In this document: positions 16,425 through 26,929 of the stretch, one piece after another
Numbering within the stretch: position 1 is the first letter of the stretch
How the letters are laid out: each line of letters starts with the position of its first letter
NCBI GenBank assembly: GCA_963739615.1
Contig: CAVUBD010000027.1
Location: forward strand, 186,001 to 250,000
DNA length: 64,000 nt
Source of the DNA: Palsa-504 sp963739615
Lineage (GTDB): Bacteria > Actinomycetota > Actinomycetes > Streptosporangiales > Streptosporangiaceae
Direction: 5' to 3'
Translations under genes and position numbers: made by a program
Notes under the pieces: generated by a model
Databases searched by the model: none
What the model was told of the DNA's origin: nothing
Seen by the model: the letters and a program-made list of their open reading frames with translations, nothing else

Positions 16425-16685
16425 GCCAGGCTCCGCGTCCGTTGCGGTGCCTGCGGCTCTCGTGACGTAGTAGCCGAGGCCAGGGATCCGGGTCAGCAGG
16501 CCTTCGTCCTTCAGGGTGCGGAGTGCCTTGGCGCACGTCTGGCGTGCGTGGCCATACTGCTGGCTCAATGTGGTGATGGACGGCGTCGGGTTGCCGGGGG
16601 CGAGAGTTCCCTCCGCGATCTCCCGTCGCAGCCGAGCAGCCAGGCGCACGTAAGCCCTTGGGTCCGATTCGTCGCTTATCGACAC
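16419..16685 (-). CDS. small GntR-type regulator (DNA-binding domain only)
   Basis: 88 residues made up almost entirely of a GntR winged helix: PRAYVRLAARLRREIAEGTL, then TPSITTLSQQYGHARQTCAKALRTLKDEGLL and GLGYYVTRA. There is no effector domain, as in the small GntR proteins of some actinomycetes. GTG 16685 is chosen because TACGGT ends six bases before it (leaderless pattern) and a perfect 20-bp palindrome lies just upstream. An upstream start at 16757 would place the palindrome inside the gene. The 3' end overlaps the convergent methyltransferase by six bases. Autorepression through the palindrome is inferred. Confidence 0.8.
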   Translation of the reverse strand: MSISDESDPRAYVRLAARLRREIAEGTLAPGNPTPSITTLSQQYGHARQTCAKALRTLKDEGLLTRIPGLGYYVTRAAGTATDAEPGS

Positions 16686-16691
16686 TCTCGT

Positions 16692-16697
16692 ACCGTA
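16692..16697 (-). promoter_or_regulatory. predicted -10 box (TACGGT), leaderless gntR-type gene
   Basis: TACGGT, six bases, then GTG 16685. TTGGCA, 15 bases upstream inside the palindrome, could serve as the -35 element. A protein bound to the palindrome would therefore block this promoter. Confidence 0.6.
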
Positions 16698-16700
16698 CTC

Positions 16701-16720
16701 GATTGGCAATATTGCCAATC
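16701..16720. promoter_or_regulatory. perfect 20-bp palindromic operator candidate
   Basis: GATTGGCAAT followed directly by its exact reverse complement, in a locally AT-rich stretch. It lies 16-35 bases before the predicted start of the GntR-type gene, covering the -35 region. The most likely ligand is that GntR protein itself. The repeat-bearing gene cluster downstream on the plus strand could also be a target. Confidence 0.75.
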
Positions 16721-16801
16721 GCAACGCTTCGACACTAGTCGAGATTAGACGAGACACCTAAATATGCGTTACCGTCGGAAAACCATCAGGGCCACACGGC
16801 C

Positions 16802-17209
16802 ATGCGGAGCCAGATCCCCGGGCAGGTCATGATCTTTTACTCTTGGACAGCCCTTGATTCTTCGACAGCCCTTGATTCTTCGACAGCCCTTGATTCTTCG
16901 ACAGCCCTTGATTCTTCGACAGCACTGAGCGGCAGGACTCCCGGATCCTCGGTCGCCATGGGCATTAGCGACGATCGTGGCCGGGCTATGCGGGCGGGCG
17001 AGGAGACCCTCGGTGCCGGCCGGGCCACCATGGTCATCATCGAAGCGGTCCGCCCGGCGATGGCCGATCGCACGCTGGCCCCGTGCTACGCCCGCACCGG
17101 AGTGGCCTGGCTGGGCCAGCGCACGAGCGCAGGGGAGGTGGCGTGGGACAGGTTTTTCGTGCCGGGCGATCCGGGTGATCTGCTGGCGCCTGGCAGGATG
17201 GGGCCATGA
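16802..17209 (+). CDS. hypothetical protein with TALDSS repeats, coupled to an oxidoreductase gene
   Basis: Unrecognised. The frame is open from ATG 16802 to 17209 (135 codons). The first part encodes four exact TALDSS repeats from an 18-bp tandem array. The second part (VIIEAVRPAMADRTLAPCY, ARTGVAWLGQRTSAGEVAWD) looks like ordinary protein. Its stop overlaps the next gene's ATG by four bases (ATGA), which argues that the 3' part is translated. The true start may be an internal ATG such as 16961 (MGISDDRGRAMRAG), which would put the repeats in the leader. Confidence 0.45.
   Translation: MRSQIPGQVMIFYSWTALDSSTALDSSTALDSSTALDSSTALSGRTPGSSVAMGISDDRGRAMRAGEETLGAGRATMVIIEAVRPAMADRTLAPCYARTGVAWLGQRTSAGEVAWDRFFVPGDPGDLLAPGRMGP
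16846..16917 (+). repeat. tandem repeat, 18 bp x 4
   Basis: Four identical copies of GACAGCCCTTGATTCTTC followed by a partial fifth (GACAGC). The unit is a multiple of three and keeps the frame open, but its base composition is much less GC-rich than that of genes around it. All copies are identical, so the array is young or maintained. Confidence 0.95.
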
Positions 17210-18135
17210 AACTCAGGATCTTCACCGAGCCGCAGCAAGGGGCCGACTACCCGACGCTGCGCGCGGCGGCTCATGCTACGGAGGAACTCGGCTTCGATGC
17301 CTTTTTCAGGTCAGATCACTACCTGAAGATGGGTGACGTCCCTGGGCTGCCCGGGCCGACCGACGCGTGGGTTACGCTGGCCGGCCTGGCCCTGGAGACG
17401 AGCCGTATCCGGCTCGGGACACTGGTAACGTCGGCGACGTTCCGGCTGCCGGGTCCGCTCGCCATTTACGTGGCGCAGATCGATCAGATGAGTGGCGGCA
17501 GGGTCGAGATCGGCCTCGGCGCCGGCTGGTTCGAGGCCGAGCACGCCGCCTACGGCATACCGTTCCCGCCGCTTGGCGAGCGCTTCGACCGGCTTGAGGA
17601 GCAGCTCGCGATTCTCACCGGGCTGTGGGGAACTGAAGGGGGCGAGACCTTCTCCTTCGACGGGACCTACTACCAGCTGACGGATTCGCCCGCGCTGCCG
17701 AAGCCCGCCCAGCGCCCCCGTCCGCCGGTCATCGTCGGCGGCGCGGGTCCCCGCCGTACCCCGCGGCTGGCGGCCAGGTTCGCCGACGAGTTCAACGTGC
17801 CGTTCCACTCGGTGCAGGAATCCGCGGCCGGGTTCACGCGCGTCCGGGAGGCGTGCGAGACCGCCGGGCGCTATCCCTCGTCCATGATCTACTCCGTGGC
17901 CCAGACGGTGTGCTGCGGCAAGGACGAGGCCGAGTTCCGCCGCCGGGCCGCCGCGATCGGACGCGAACCGGAGGACCTCCGGGAAAACGCGCTCGGCGGA
18001 ACGCCGGGACAGGTGGCGGCGAAGATCGCGGAGTTCGCCGAGATCGGCGCCGAGCGCCTGTACCTGCAGGTGCTCGACCTCAGTGACCTGGGCCACCTGG
18101 AACTGATCGCCTCCGACGTCGCGCCGCAGGTGTAG
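17206..18135 (+). CDS. LLM class F420-dependent oxidoreductase
   Basis: 309-residue luciferase-like monooxygenase fold protein. It has the N-terminal MKLRIFTEPQQGADYPTL, SDHYLKMGDVPGLPGPTDAW, RIRLGTLVTSATFRLPGPLA, the cofactor-site block DQMSGGRVEIGLGAGWFEAEH, and RPPVIVGGAGPRRTPRLAARFADEFN. This is the F420-type pattern (TIGR03560-like), not FMN luciferase. It probably uses F420 to reduce or oxidise a small organic substrate; none can be named. The start overlaps the upstream hypothetical by ATGA, so the pair is co-translated. Confidence 0.9.
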   Translation: MKLRIFTEPQQGADYPTLRAAAHATEELGFDAFFRSDHYLKMGDVPGLPGPTDAWVTLAGLALETSRIRLGTLVTSATFRLPGPLAIYVAQIDQMSGGRVEIGLGAGWFEAEHAAYGIPFPPLGERFDRLEEQLAILTGLWGTEGGETFSFDGTYYQLTDSPALPKPAQRPRPPVIVGGAGPRRTPRLAARFADEFNVPFHSVQESAAGFTRVREACETAGRYPSSMIYSVAQTVCCGKDEAEFRRRAAAIGREPEDLRENALGGTPGQVAAKIAEFAEIGAERLYLQVLDLSDLGHLELIASDVAPQV

Positions 18136-18202
18136 CCGCCCGGCGACGCCCCGGCGCGACTGATCCCTGGCCGGACCGACGCACCCCTGCTCGTTCGGGG
18201 AA

Positions 18203-19018
18203 TCAGCTGAAGGCGCGGTCGGCGGCGGCCCTGCCCACGGCGCTGCCCGCCCGGAAACCATAGGTACCCTGGTCACGCAGTTCGGTGGCGGCGCTGACGA
18301 CCGCGCCCAGGGCGGCGAACGCGAACGAGCCGCCGACCGAGATCCGGCTGACGCCCGCTCCGGCCAGCTCGGACACGGGCGGCACGCCCTCGAAGACCAG
18401 CACGTTGACGGGGCGGTCGACTTCGCGAATCACCTGGCGGATGTCCTCGATGCTGCGCAGGCCCGGCGCGTACAGAACGTCGGCGCCAGCGTCGGCGTAG
18501 GCCTGCAGCCTGGCGATCGTGTCGGCTAGGTCAGGCCGGCCGTGCAGGTAGTTCTCCGCGCGCGCGGTCAGGACCAACCGGACCTGGCTGCCATGTGCGG
18601 CCTCGGCCGCCGCGGCGACGCGATCCGCCGCATGCTTCGTCGCGTAGATCGGGTCCTCATCGCGGCCGGTGAAATCCTCCACCGAGGCGCCCGCCAGGCC
18701 GACCTCGATGGCCAGCCCGATGGTCTCGGCCACGCCTTCCGGGTCATCGGCGAAGGCGTTCTCCAGGTCGGCCGAGACCGGCAGGTCGGTCGCCGCGACG
18801 ATCACCGCGGCGTGGATCAGAGCTTCTTCCCTGCTCACCGAGCCGTCGTTGCGGCCAAGCGTAGCCGCGAACCCGGAGCTCGTGGTGGCCAGGGCCTGGA
18901 AACCGAGCGATGCGAGCAGCTTGGCCGAGCCGAGATCCCAAGGATTTGGCAGCAGGAGCGGCTCACCCGCCCGGTGCAGCGCCAGGAACTCTCGTGCTTT
19001 GTCCGCCTGAGTGATCAT
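18203..19018 (-). CDS. isocitrate lyase / PEP mutase family protein
   Basis: 271-residue TIM-barrel enzyme. Key features are LLLPNPWDLGSAKLLASLGF, ALATTSSGFAATLGRNDG, the metal-site region LPVSADLENAFADDP, GASVEDFTGRDEDPIY and RLVLTARAENYLHGRPD. Members cleave or make C-C or C-P bonds at the 2-oxo acid level (oxaloacetate hydrolases, 2-methylisocitrate lyases, PEP mutases). The lyase-type K-K-C-G-H catalytic loop is not seen, so the reaction is unknown. ATG 19018 is chosen over ATG 19024 because TACGTT ends six bases before it with no ribosome site. It is convergent with the F420-type gene. Confidence 0.87.
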   Translation of the reverse strand: MITQADKAREFLALHRAGEPLLLPNPWDLGSAKLLASLGFQALATTSSGFAATLGRNDGSVSREEALIHAAVIVAATDLPVSADLENAFADDPEGVAETIGLAIEVGLAGASVEDFTGRDEDPIYATKHAADRVAAAAEAAHGSQVRLVLTARAENYLHGRPDLADTIARLQAYADAGADVLYAPGLRSIEDIRQVIREVDRPVNVLVFEGVPPVSELAGAGVSRISVGGSFAFAALGAVVSAATELRDQGTYGFRAGSAVGRAAADRAFS

Positions 19019-19024
19019 GGGCAT

Positions 19025-19030
19025 AACGTA
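19025..19030 (-). promoter_or_regulatory. predicted -10 box (TACGTT), leaderless PEP-mutase family gene
   Basis: TACGTT, six bases (ATGCCC), then ATG 19018. No Shine-Dalgarno sequence is near either candidate ATG. Confidence 0.5.
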
Positions 19031-19220
19031 TCGCCGGAGAACCGCGGTAGCGTACCTGGTCGGCTTTGATCAGGGCGAAAGGCCAGGTCAGCGACGTCAG
19101 AGGCGGCGAAAGCCTCCGTTGGATCCCCAGGCCTTGCGGTGCCGTAAGGAATGAAGGCCGTAATGGTTACGGTCGGCCATATGGCTTGCGGGGTGGTAAC
19201 AGCGATGCGATCGTTGAGCG

Positions 19221-21089
19221 GTGCGCTCTGATGCCGCTGCCAGCAGGAGGATGCGAGTAGTCATCTTCTTGTCAGTCGCGGCTGCCCTGACGGTCATGCT
19301 CGGCGTCGTCCTGGTCATCCTGGGAACGACCGCGCGGCATGTCACCAGGTACCCGGCAGGCGAAACTACCCGGCTCGGGCTGGCGGTGAGCGCGGCGGGC
19401 ATCGCGTTCGGCCTGATCGTGCTGGTGGTTTTCGTGTTCACCCGGCGCGGGGCACCGAGGCGGTCCCGGCCCTCTCCTGGAGCCGAGCACGGTGGCAGTG
19501 GCCACGCGGGACGCGGTAGGCGGGCACGTCCGGGCCGATCACACGTGCTGGATCCGACGATCGTGTACTCGCCAGGCGGCCTGCTCGACGTACCCAGGGA
19601 TGCCCACGGGCCGGTAAACCCGCCCGCCGCGAGAGGCCCGTCCCCCAACCCCGGCGCGAGTGTTCGCGAGGCCTACGTGCCCCCGGCGGCCGGCGGCCCC
19701 CCCAACGCAGGGCAAAGCGGAGGACGGAGCGGCGCACCAGGCGGGGGACGGAGCCACGAAAGGCCGCCGCCAGGCCGGACCGGGACTCAGCCGCCGCGCG
19801 GTGCCTACCCGGGCCCCCTGGGGGGCGGCCGGGTACCGCACGCTCCAGGTGCTGGCCCGCCGATGCCGCCCCGTGACCGCATGGGGCCCCGCGGGTCGCC
19901 GCGCCCGGGCCCGGCCATGCCGCCTCGCGAGCCCGTGGGCCCCCGCGATGGCGGCCCGTCTCGCGGTCCTGCGCCGTCTCGCGGTCCTGTACCGTCTCGC
20001 GGTCCTGTACCGCCTCGCGGTCCTGTACCGTCTCGCGGTCCTGCGCCGCCGCGCGGTCCTGTACCGCCGCGCGGTCCTGCGCCATCTCGCGGTCCTGTAC
20101 CGCCCCGCGGTCCTGTACCGCCACGCAGCCCTGCACCGCCCCGCGGTCCCATGCCGCCCCGCGAGCCGGCGAACCCCGTCCACCCCGGTCCGTCCGCTCA
20201 TGGCCCGGCGACGGGGACGGGGCATCCCGGCGGCCCGGGATACGCCCCGCCCGGCGGCCCGGGATACGCCCCGCCCGGCGGCCCGGGATACGCCCCTCCT
20301 GGCGGTACTCGCCCCGGAGGCGCTAGACCTTCCGGAGCACCAGGATCTCCGGGATTCTCTGGGGCGCACGGAACTTCCGGTGCCGCGGGGCCATCGCGCC
20401 GGCCTGCCGCGCCGGGGCCAGCCGAGTCCTCCGGGCAGTTCGACCGCGGCTACGCGTATGTCATCCGTGCGTCGCAGAACCCCGTCCGCCCGGTGAACTA
20501 CCCGCGGCCGGCCAACCAGGGTCATCCGGCCGACGACACACCTGCTGACGTCTACGTTTACCGGGACACCGGCGTGCCGTCCGATGACGCTGCCGCGGCA
20601 CCGGGGCAGGCAGCAACCGAGCGCGACGCCTCGTACTGGTACGACCTGTCCGCGGAAGACAGTGCCCCCGTGCCGGAAGAAACGCGCGGCCCGTTCGAGC
20701 CACTGATCTCCTCCACCGGTCCGCCGCCCGGCACCGCGGCGCCCAACCCGGATGCGGTTCCCGCCGCCAAGATGACCGGCGCCCGGGGAAAGCATGCGGC
20801 GCCGGATGTGACGGGCAGTGACGAGCAGGAGGACGCGGCGTATGCCCAGGCGCGCAAGCTTGAGCAGATCAAGGACCTCTACCTGACCGCGGAAGCGATC
20901 GGCGAACGAAACGTCGACAAGCACTTCGACCAGCTTATGGCCCAGCAGCGCGACCTGATCAGCGAGTACTTCAAGCAGTCCAACGCGGCCCAGCCTGCTG
21001 ACGGCGGCCAGGCTCAGGCCGGGCCCCAGGCAGCAGCGGAACCCGTTCACCCCGCGGACATCAGCGCGGAGCAGCCCCGCGTGTGGTGA
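19221..21089 (+). CDS. proline-rich repeat membrane protein
   Basis: 622 residues, unrecognised as a family. Two N-terminal transmembrane segments (VVIFLSVAAALTVMLGVVLVIL and LAVSAAGIAFGLIVLVVFVF) are followed by a basic stretch. Then comes a 300-residue Pro/Gly/Arg-rich region with eleven R-G-P-x-P repeats (19959-20156) and three GGPGYAPP repeats (20229-20300). An acidic segment follows, and a C-terminal helix rich in charged residues (AYAQARKLEQIKDLYLTAEA) that may be coiled coil. The likely topology is a membrane anchor with a long cytoplasmic tail. AGGAGG touches an ATG at 19251, too close to serve it, so GTG 19221 is kept with doubt. Confidence 0.75.
   Translation: MRSDAAASRRMRVVIFLSVAAALTVMLGVVLVILGTTARHVTRYPAGETTRLGLAVSAAGIAFGLIVLVVFVFTRRGAPRRSRPSPGAEHGGSGHAGRGRRARPGRSHVLDPTIVYSPGGLLDVPRDAHGPVNPPAARGPSPNPGASVREAYVPPAAGGPPNAGQSGGRSGAPGGGRSHERPPPGRTGTQPPRGAYPGPLGGGRVPHAPGAGPPMPPRDRMGPRGSPRPGPAMPPREPVGPRDGGPSRGPAPSRGPVPSRGPVPPRGPVPSRGPAPPRGPVPPRGPAPSRGPVPPRGPVPPRSPAPPRGPMPPREPANPVHPGPSAHGPATGTGHPGGPGYAPPGGPGYAPPGGPGYAPPGGTRPGGARPSGAPGSPGFSGAHGTSGAAGPSRRPAAPGPAESSGQFDRGYAYVIRASQNPVRPVNYPRPANQGHPADDTPADVYVYRDTGVPSDDAAAAPGQAATERDASYWYDLSAEDSAPVPEETRGPFEPLISSTGPPPGTAAPNPDAVPAAKMTGARGKHAAPDVTGSDEQEDAAYAQARKLEQIKDLYLTAEAIGERNVDKHFDQLMAQQRDLISEYFKQSNAAQPADGGQAQAGPQAAAEPVHPADISAEQPRVW
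19959..20156 (+). repeat. in-frame tandem repeat, 18 bp x 11
   Basis: Eleven units of the form YCTCGCGGTCCTGTACCG, encoding S/P-R-G-P-V/A-P. Units differ by one to four bases, mostly at the first codon and the Val/Ala codon, so the array is older than the identical arrays elsewhere in the window. Confidence 0.9.
20229..20300 (+). repeat. in-frame tandem repeat, 24 bp x 3
   Basis: Three nearly identical copies encoding GGPGYAPP within the proline-rich protein. The third differs only at its last codons. Confidence 0.9.
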
Positions 21090-21103
21090 CCGGACTCGGC
21101 GCG

Positions 21104-21943
21104 CTACGCCAGTGGCCCGAGCGCCTCGGCTAGCGGCTTGAGCGAATCCGGCTTGGCGTGGTGCGGGAGGCCCACGATCACCAGGTCAACCCCGGCGTCA
21201 CGGTAGGCGGCCACCTTCGCCACCGCCGGTTCGGTGTTGCCATCCGGCTCGATGCGCACGTTGACCGAGCAGGTGATCTCGTTCACGTCGCGGCCGAGGT
21301 CGGCGCAGTGGCCGACGAGCACTTCCTTCAGCTCAAGCCAGTCCGCCGGGCTCTTGGCGATGGCGTTCCACTGCTGCGCCCAGCGCGCCACGGTGCGCAG
21401 CGTACGATTCTTGCCGCGGCCGCCGATGGTAACCGGCGGATGCGGCCGCTGCACTGGCTTGGGCTCGCACCGCGCCTCGGTGAGCTGGACGTACCGGCCG
21501 GCGAACGTGGTGACCGGCTGGCTCAGCAAGCTGACGATGGTCTCGACCCCCTCGTCGAACCGGTCGAAGCGCTCGCGCAGGGGCGGCAGCGTGATGCCGT
21601 AGGCGTCGCACTCCATCTGGTTCCACCCGGCACCAAGCCCGAGTTCCAGCCGGCCGCCGGAGATGATGTCGACGGTGGCGGCCATGTTGGCCAGCACTGC
21701 GGGATGGCGGTACACCATGCCGGTCACCTGGCAGCCGATGCGGATCCGCCTCGTGGCCTGGGCCATCGCGGCCAGCATTGTCCAGGCCTCGAAGTTGGGC
21801 CCGGTCAGGTCCCCGCTCAGCGGGTAGAAGTGATCCCAGTTCCAGGCCGACTCGAACAGCGGGATCTCGTCCGCCGCGAGCCACGCGTCGCGGATCTCTT
21901 CCCACCTCTGGTGCTCGGGCTGTGTCTTGATCGCGAAGCGCAT
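21104..21943 (-). CDS. LLM class F420-dependent oxidoreductase
   Basis: 279 residues of the same superfamily as the 17.2-kb gene but a different subgroup. It has FAIKTQPEHQRWEEIRDAW, ESAWNWDHFYPLSGDLTGPN, RIRIGCQVTGMVYRHPAVLA, the cofactor block SGGRLELGLGAGWNQMECDA, and HPPVTIGGRGKNRTLRTVARWA. The active-site Trp-Asp-His motif (NWDHFYPL) is typical of F420 enzymes. The substrate is unknown. It converges on the proline-rich gene with a 14-bp gap. Its ribosome-site region is duplicated (21947-21982). Confidence 0.9.
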   Translation of the reverse strand: MRFAIKTQPEHQRWEEIRDAWLAADEIPLFESAWNWDHFYPLSGDLTGPNFEAWTMLAAMAQATRRIRIGCQVTGMVYRHPAVLANMAATVDIISGGRLELGLGAGWNQMECDAYGITLPPLRERFDRFDEGVETIVSLLSQPVTTFAGRYVQLTEARCEPKPVQRPHPPVTIGGRGKNRTLRTVARWAQQWNAIAKSPADWLELKEVLVGHCADLGRDVNEITCSVNVRIEPDGNTEPAVAKVAAYRDAGVDLVIVGLPHHAKPDSLKPLAEALGPLA

Positions 21944-21946
21944 GCG

Positions 21947-21982
21947 GCGAAGTCCCTTCCTCGGGCGAAGTCCCTTCCTCGG
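21947..21982. repeat. 18-bp direct duplication over a ribosome-binding region
   Basis: Two exact copies of GCGAAGTCCCTTCCTCGG. On the minus strand each carries GGAAGGGA, and the inner copy supplies the ribosome site of the 21104-21943 gene. Confidence 0.85.
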
Positions 21983-22063
21983 GCAGATACCGCAGCATTA
22001 TCTTACCGAGCAAGGGGTCGCGATGATCGAGTCCGCCCCTCCCCAAGTAGCTTGATATCGAGA

Positions 22064-22099
22064 TACTGTAGGTTGGACGCAAGGTGTTGGACGCAAGGC
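22064..22099 (+). repeat. TACTGT box and 14-bp duplication in the aconitase leader
   Basis: TACTGT at 22064-22069 fits the TANNNT -10 consensus. Just downstream, GTTGGACGCAAGG(T/C) is present twice in tandem (22072-22085 and 22086-22099). The duplication would lie at and after the predicted transcription start. No known riboswitch or iron-responsive element is recognised. Confidence 0.5.
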
Positions 22100-22137
22100 G
22101 GGGAACCGTATGGTTCGGGCGAGGAGGCTCAGGAACG

Positions 22138-24864
<2,727 letters not shown>

Positions 24865-24920
24865 CGAGTTATTTCGCCGCGGGACCGGCGCTACAGCGGG
24901 CCGCCGCCGGCGTGGCCCGC

Positions 24921-24926
24921 TAGGGT
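24921..24926 (+). promoter_or_regulatory. predicted -10 box (TAGGGT), leaderless 663-residue gene
   Basis: TAGGGT, six bases, ATG 24933. No ribosome site is present. Confidence 0.5.
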
Positions 24927-24932
24927 TGCGCT

Positions 24933-26924
24933 ATGGCGAAAGACCCCTTTGACGCGGCCCTGGCCGGCTTCCGGCGGTGGGCGGCGGCAGCGAACCGCAA
25001 ACTGAGCGGCGACCCCAGCGCGGATGCCGATGAGCTGGAAACCCTGCTTGACCTGATGCGGGACTACCTCGGTATCGAGGGTCCCGCTGACCTCGGCCGG
25101 GGTGACATCGAGGAACTGCTGCTGCGCATCTACCCGCGGAAGGTCACGGTACTTGACCGTGCCGCCACCGAGGACACGATCCCCGCGATGCGTGACTTCC
25201 TCGCCTACATCGCCGAACGCGGCGAGATGCCGGAAGGCACGGCGCGCGCGCTGGAACGCGAGCTGGACCGGATCGCGCCGCGGTTCGCCGACGCGGTGAT
25301 GGACCCGTCGAACTGGGGGATGGCGCGCTCCTTCGTGCAGGCGATGGTTGCGGATGGGGTCGATGTCGACGACCAGGCCGCCGTCGACCGCTGGATCGCC
25401 GCGCAGAACGTGCGTGCGGCCCTGGAAGACGGAACCGGCCCCTACGACGACGAAGATGAGGACGAGGATCTCGATATCAAGGAAGCGTTCGGCCTGCCCG
25501 ATCGGCTTCCGCCGATGCGGCTTCCGCCGGTGGCCGAGCTAGCCGCAGTGGCACGCGGCGTCCCGATGATCGGCCGGCTGCAGGCGCTCGCGGCCTGGCT
25601 GGGAGAGGGCCGCGCCGTCACCGAGAACGCCGAGCTGGCCGGCGGCGACGCCGCCGAAGCCGCCGCCGCGGTTGGCCTCGGCGTACCGTCAGCGACCGAC
25701 GATCAGGCGCTCCCCGGCCTGCCGGACCTGCCCGCCGTCGGCCGGATGCGGGACGTTGCCGGCCTGGAATACCTGTGGCGGGTGGCCCTCGACGCGGGAT
25801 TCGTCGAGCTGGACGATGACGAAACGCGCGCGGTCCCTGGCGAGGTCGCGCGGCGGTGGCAGGACAGCGACGATGACGAGGTGCTTGACACCTGGAACAT
25901 GGTGTTCGCGCTCGTCATGGAGACCACCCTGGACGTTGCCGCGTCGCTGGACCCGCGCCGGTCGAGGGAACTGGACTTCTTCGGGCACGGGGCGGCGCTG
26001 GCGGTGGTGCTCTTCCTGGCCAGGCGGGACGGGATCCAGGTCGCCGAGGCCAGCGAGGTGCTCAGGAGCGCCGCAGTCGACGAGCTGGCGCTGGCCCAGG
26101 CCGCGAAGGCATGGCCGTCATGGGTCCGCGCGCACGGTGATCCGGCCAGGTTGCTGCTTGACCAGATGACTGAACTCGGGGCGGTCCGCATGTCGGACAG
26201 CGAGGACGGCGACCTGGCGTGGCTGACGCCGCTGGGCCTGGCGGCGATGCGCACCCAGTTCGCCGACTCGGGGGTGGACATCCCGCTGCTCCCGCCCGCC
26301 GACCAGATGACCGCGGCGGAGCTGATCGCGATGGCGGACGGTGCGGCAGAAGAAGAGTTCGAGGCCGAGACCGCCTCCTGGCTGGCGTACCGCACGCCAG
26401 AGTCCGCGGCCAGGGACTTGCTGTCTGTCGCCGCGGAATCCGACCCGGCTTCCCGCATGCTCGCGGTCGCCGTCGTCACCGAGCTCGGCGCTCCCGCCGA
26501 GCCTGCCTGGCGTGCCGCGCTCGGCCGGATGGAGCTGCGCGGCTACGCGAAGGCCGCCCTGGCCACGCTGGCGGCGGGGGCCAGCGGCGCGCTGGCGTCT
26601 GCTGAGACGGCTGACGACGACCTCGCCGAGGACGACCTGGCCTGGATGCTCACCGACGCGTTGGCGGCGGATGGCTGGGATGACCTAGATAACATGGATG
26701 AGGATGCCGAGCATGAACCCGCGGACCTCGCCGAGCGGCTACGTGAAGCGATCCCGGCCGGGCGGGAGCTGGCCGCGTTCGAGATGATGGCGCGGGCACC
26801 GCACCCGGACGCGGCGAGCGTCCTGACCGTGATCGGCAGGTACCACCCGGACAAGAAGATCGCCAAGATGGCGCGGAAGTCCGCCTATAAGGCGGCCAGC
26901 CGGCAGGCCGCCCAGCGGCCATAG
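24933..26924 (+). CDS. conserved-looking hypothetical protein, helical, acidic
   Basis: 663 residues; I do not recognise the family. It is rich in Ala, Asp and Glu and predicted to be helical throughout. There is an acidic linker at about 171-180 (YDDEDEDEDLDI). A segment near 420 (DLAWLTPLGLAAMRTQF) resembles the end of a winged-helix unit. The C-terminal 150 residues look like HEAT-type repeats: RMELRGYAKAALATLAAGA, FEMMARAPHPDAASVLTVIGRY and a basic end KKIAKMARKSAYKAASR. No signal peptide or membrane segment is present. It is five bases from the PrmC-like gene, so the two are probably one operon. Confidence 0.8.
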   Translation: MAKDPFDAALAGFRRWAAAANRKLSGDPSADADELETLLDLMRDYLGIEGPADLGRGDIEELLLRIYPRKVTVLDRAATEDTIPAMRDFLAYIAERGEMPEGTARALERELDRIAPRFADAVMDPSNWGMARSFVQAMVADGVDVDDQAAVDRWIAAQNVRAALEDGTGPYDDEDEDEDLDIKEAFGLPDRLPPMRLPPVAELAAVARGVPMIGRLQALAAWLGEGRAVTENAELAGGDAAEAAAAVGLGVPSATDDQALPGLPDLPAVGRMRDVAGLEYLWRVALDAGFVELDDDETRAVPGEVARRWQDSDDDEVLDTWNMVFALVMETTLDVAASLDPRRSRELDFFGHGAALAVVLFLARRDGIQVAEASEVLRSAAVDELALAQAAKAWPSWVRAHGDPARLLLDQMTELGAVRMSDSEDGDLAWLTPLGLAAMRTQFADSGVDIPLLPPADQMTAAELIAMADGAAEEEFEAETASWLAYRTPESAARDLLSVAAESDPASRMLAVAVVTELGAPAEPAWRAALGRMELRGYAKAALATLAAGASGALASAETADDDLAEDDLAWMLTDALAADGWDDLDNMDEDAEHEPADLAERLREAIPAGRELAAFEMMARAPHPDAASVLTVIGRYHPDKKIAKMARKSAYKAASRQAAQRP

Positions 26925-26929
26925 TCTCT

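Noticed and set aside
16846..16917. CRISPR-like array
   Set aside because: Units are directly adjacent with no spacers, only 18 bp, and no cas genes are present.
19539..21050. 503-codon minus-strand frame with RYRTAR-type repeats
   Set aside because: It is the antisense reading of the proline-rich repeats; the sense frame has a membrane anchor and coherent domains.
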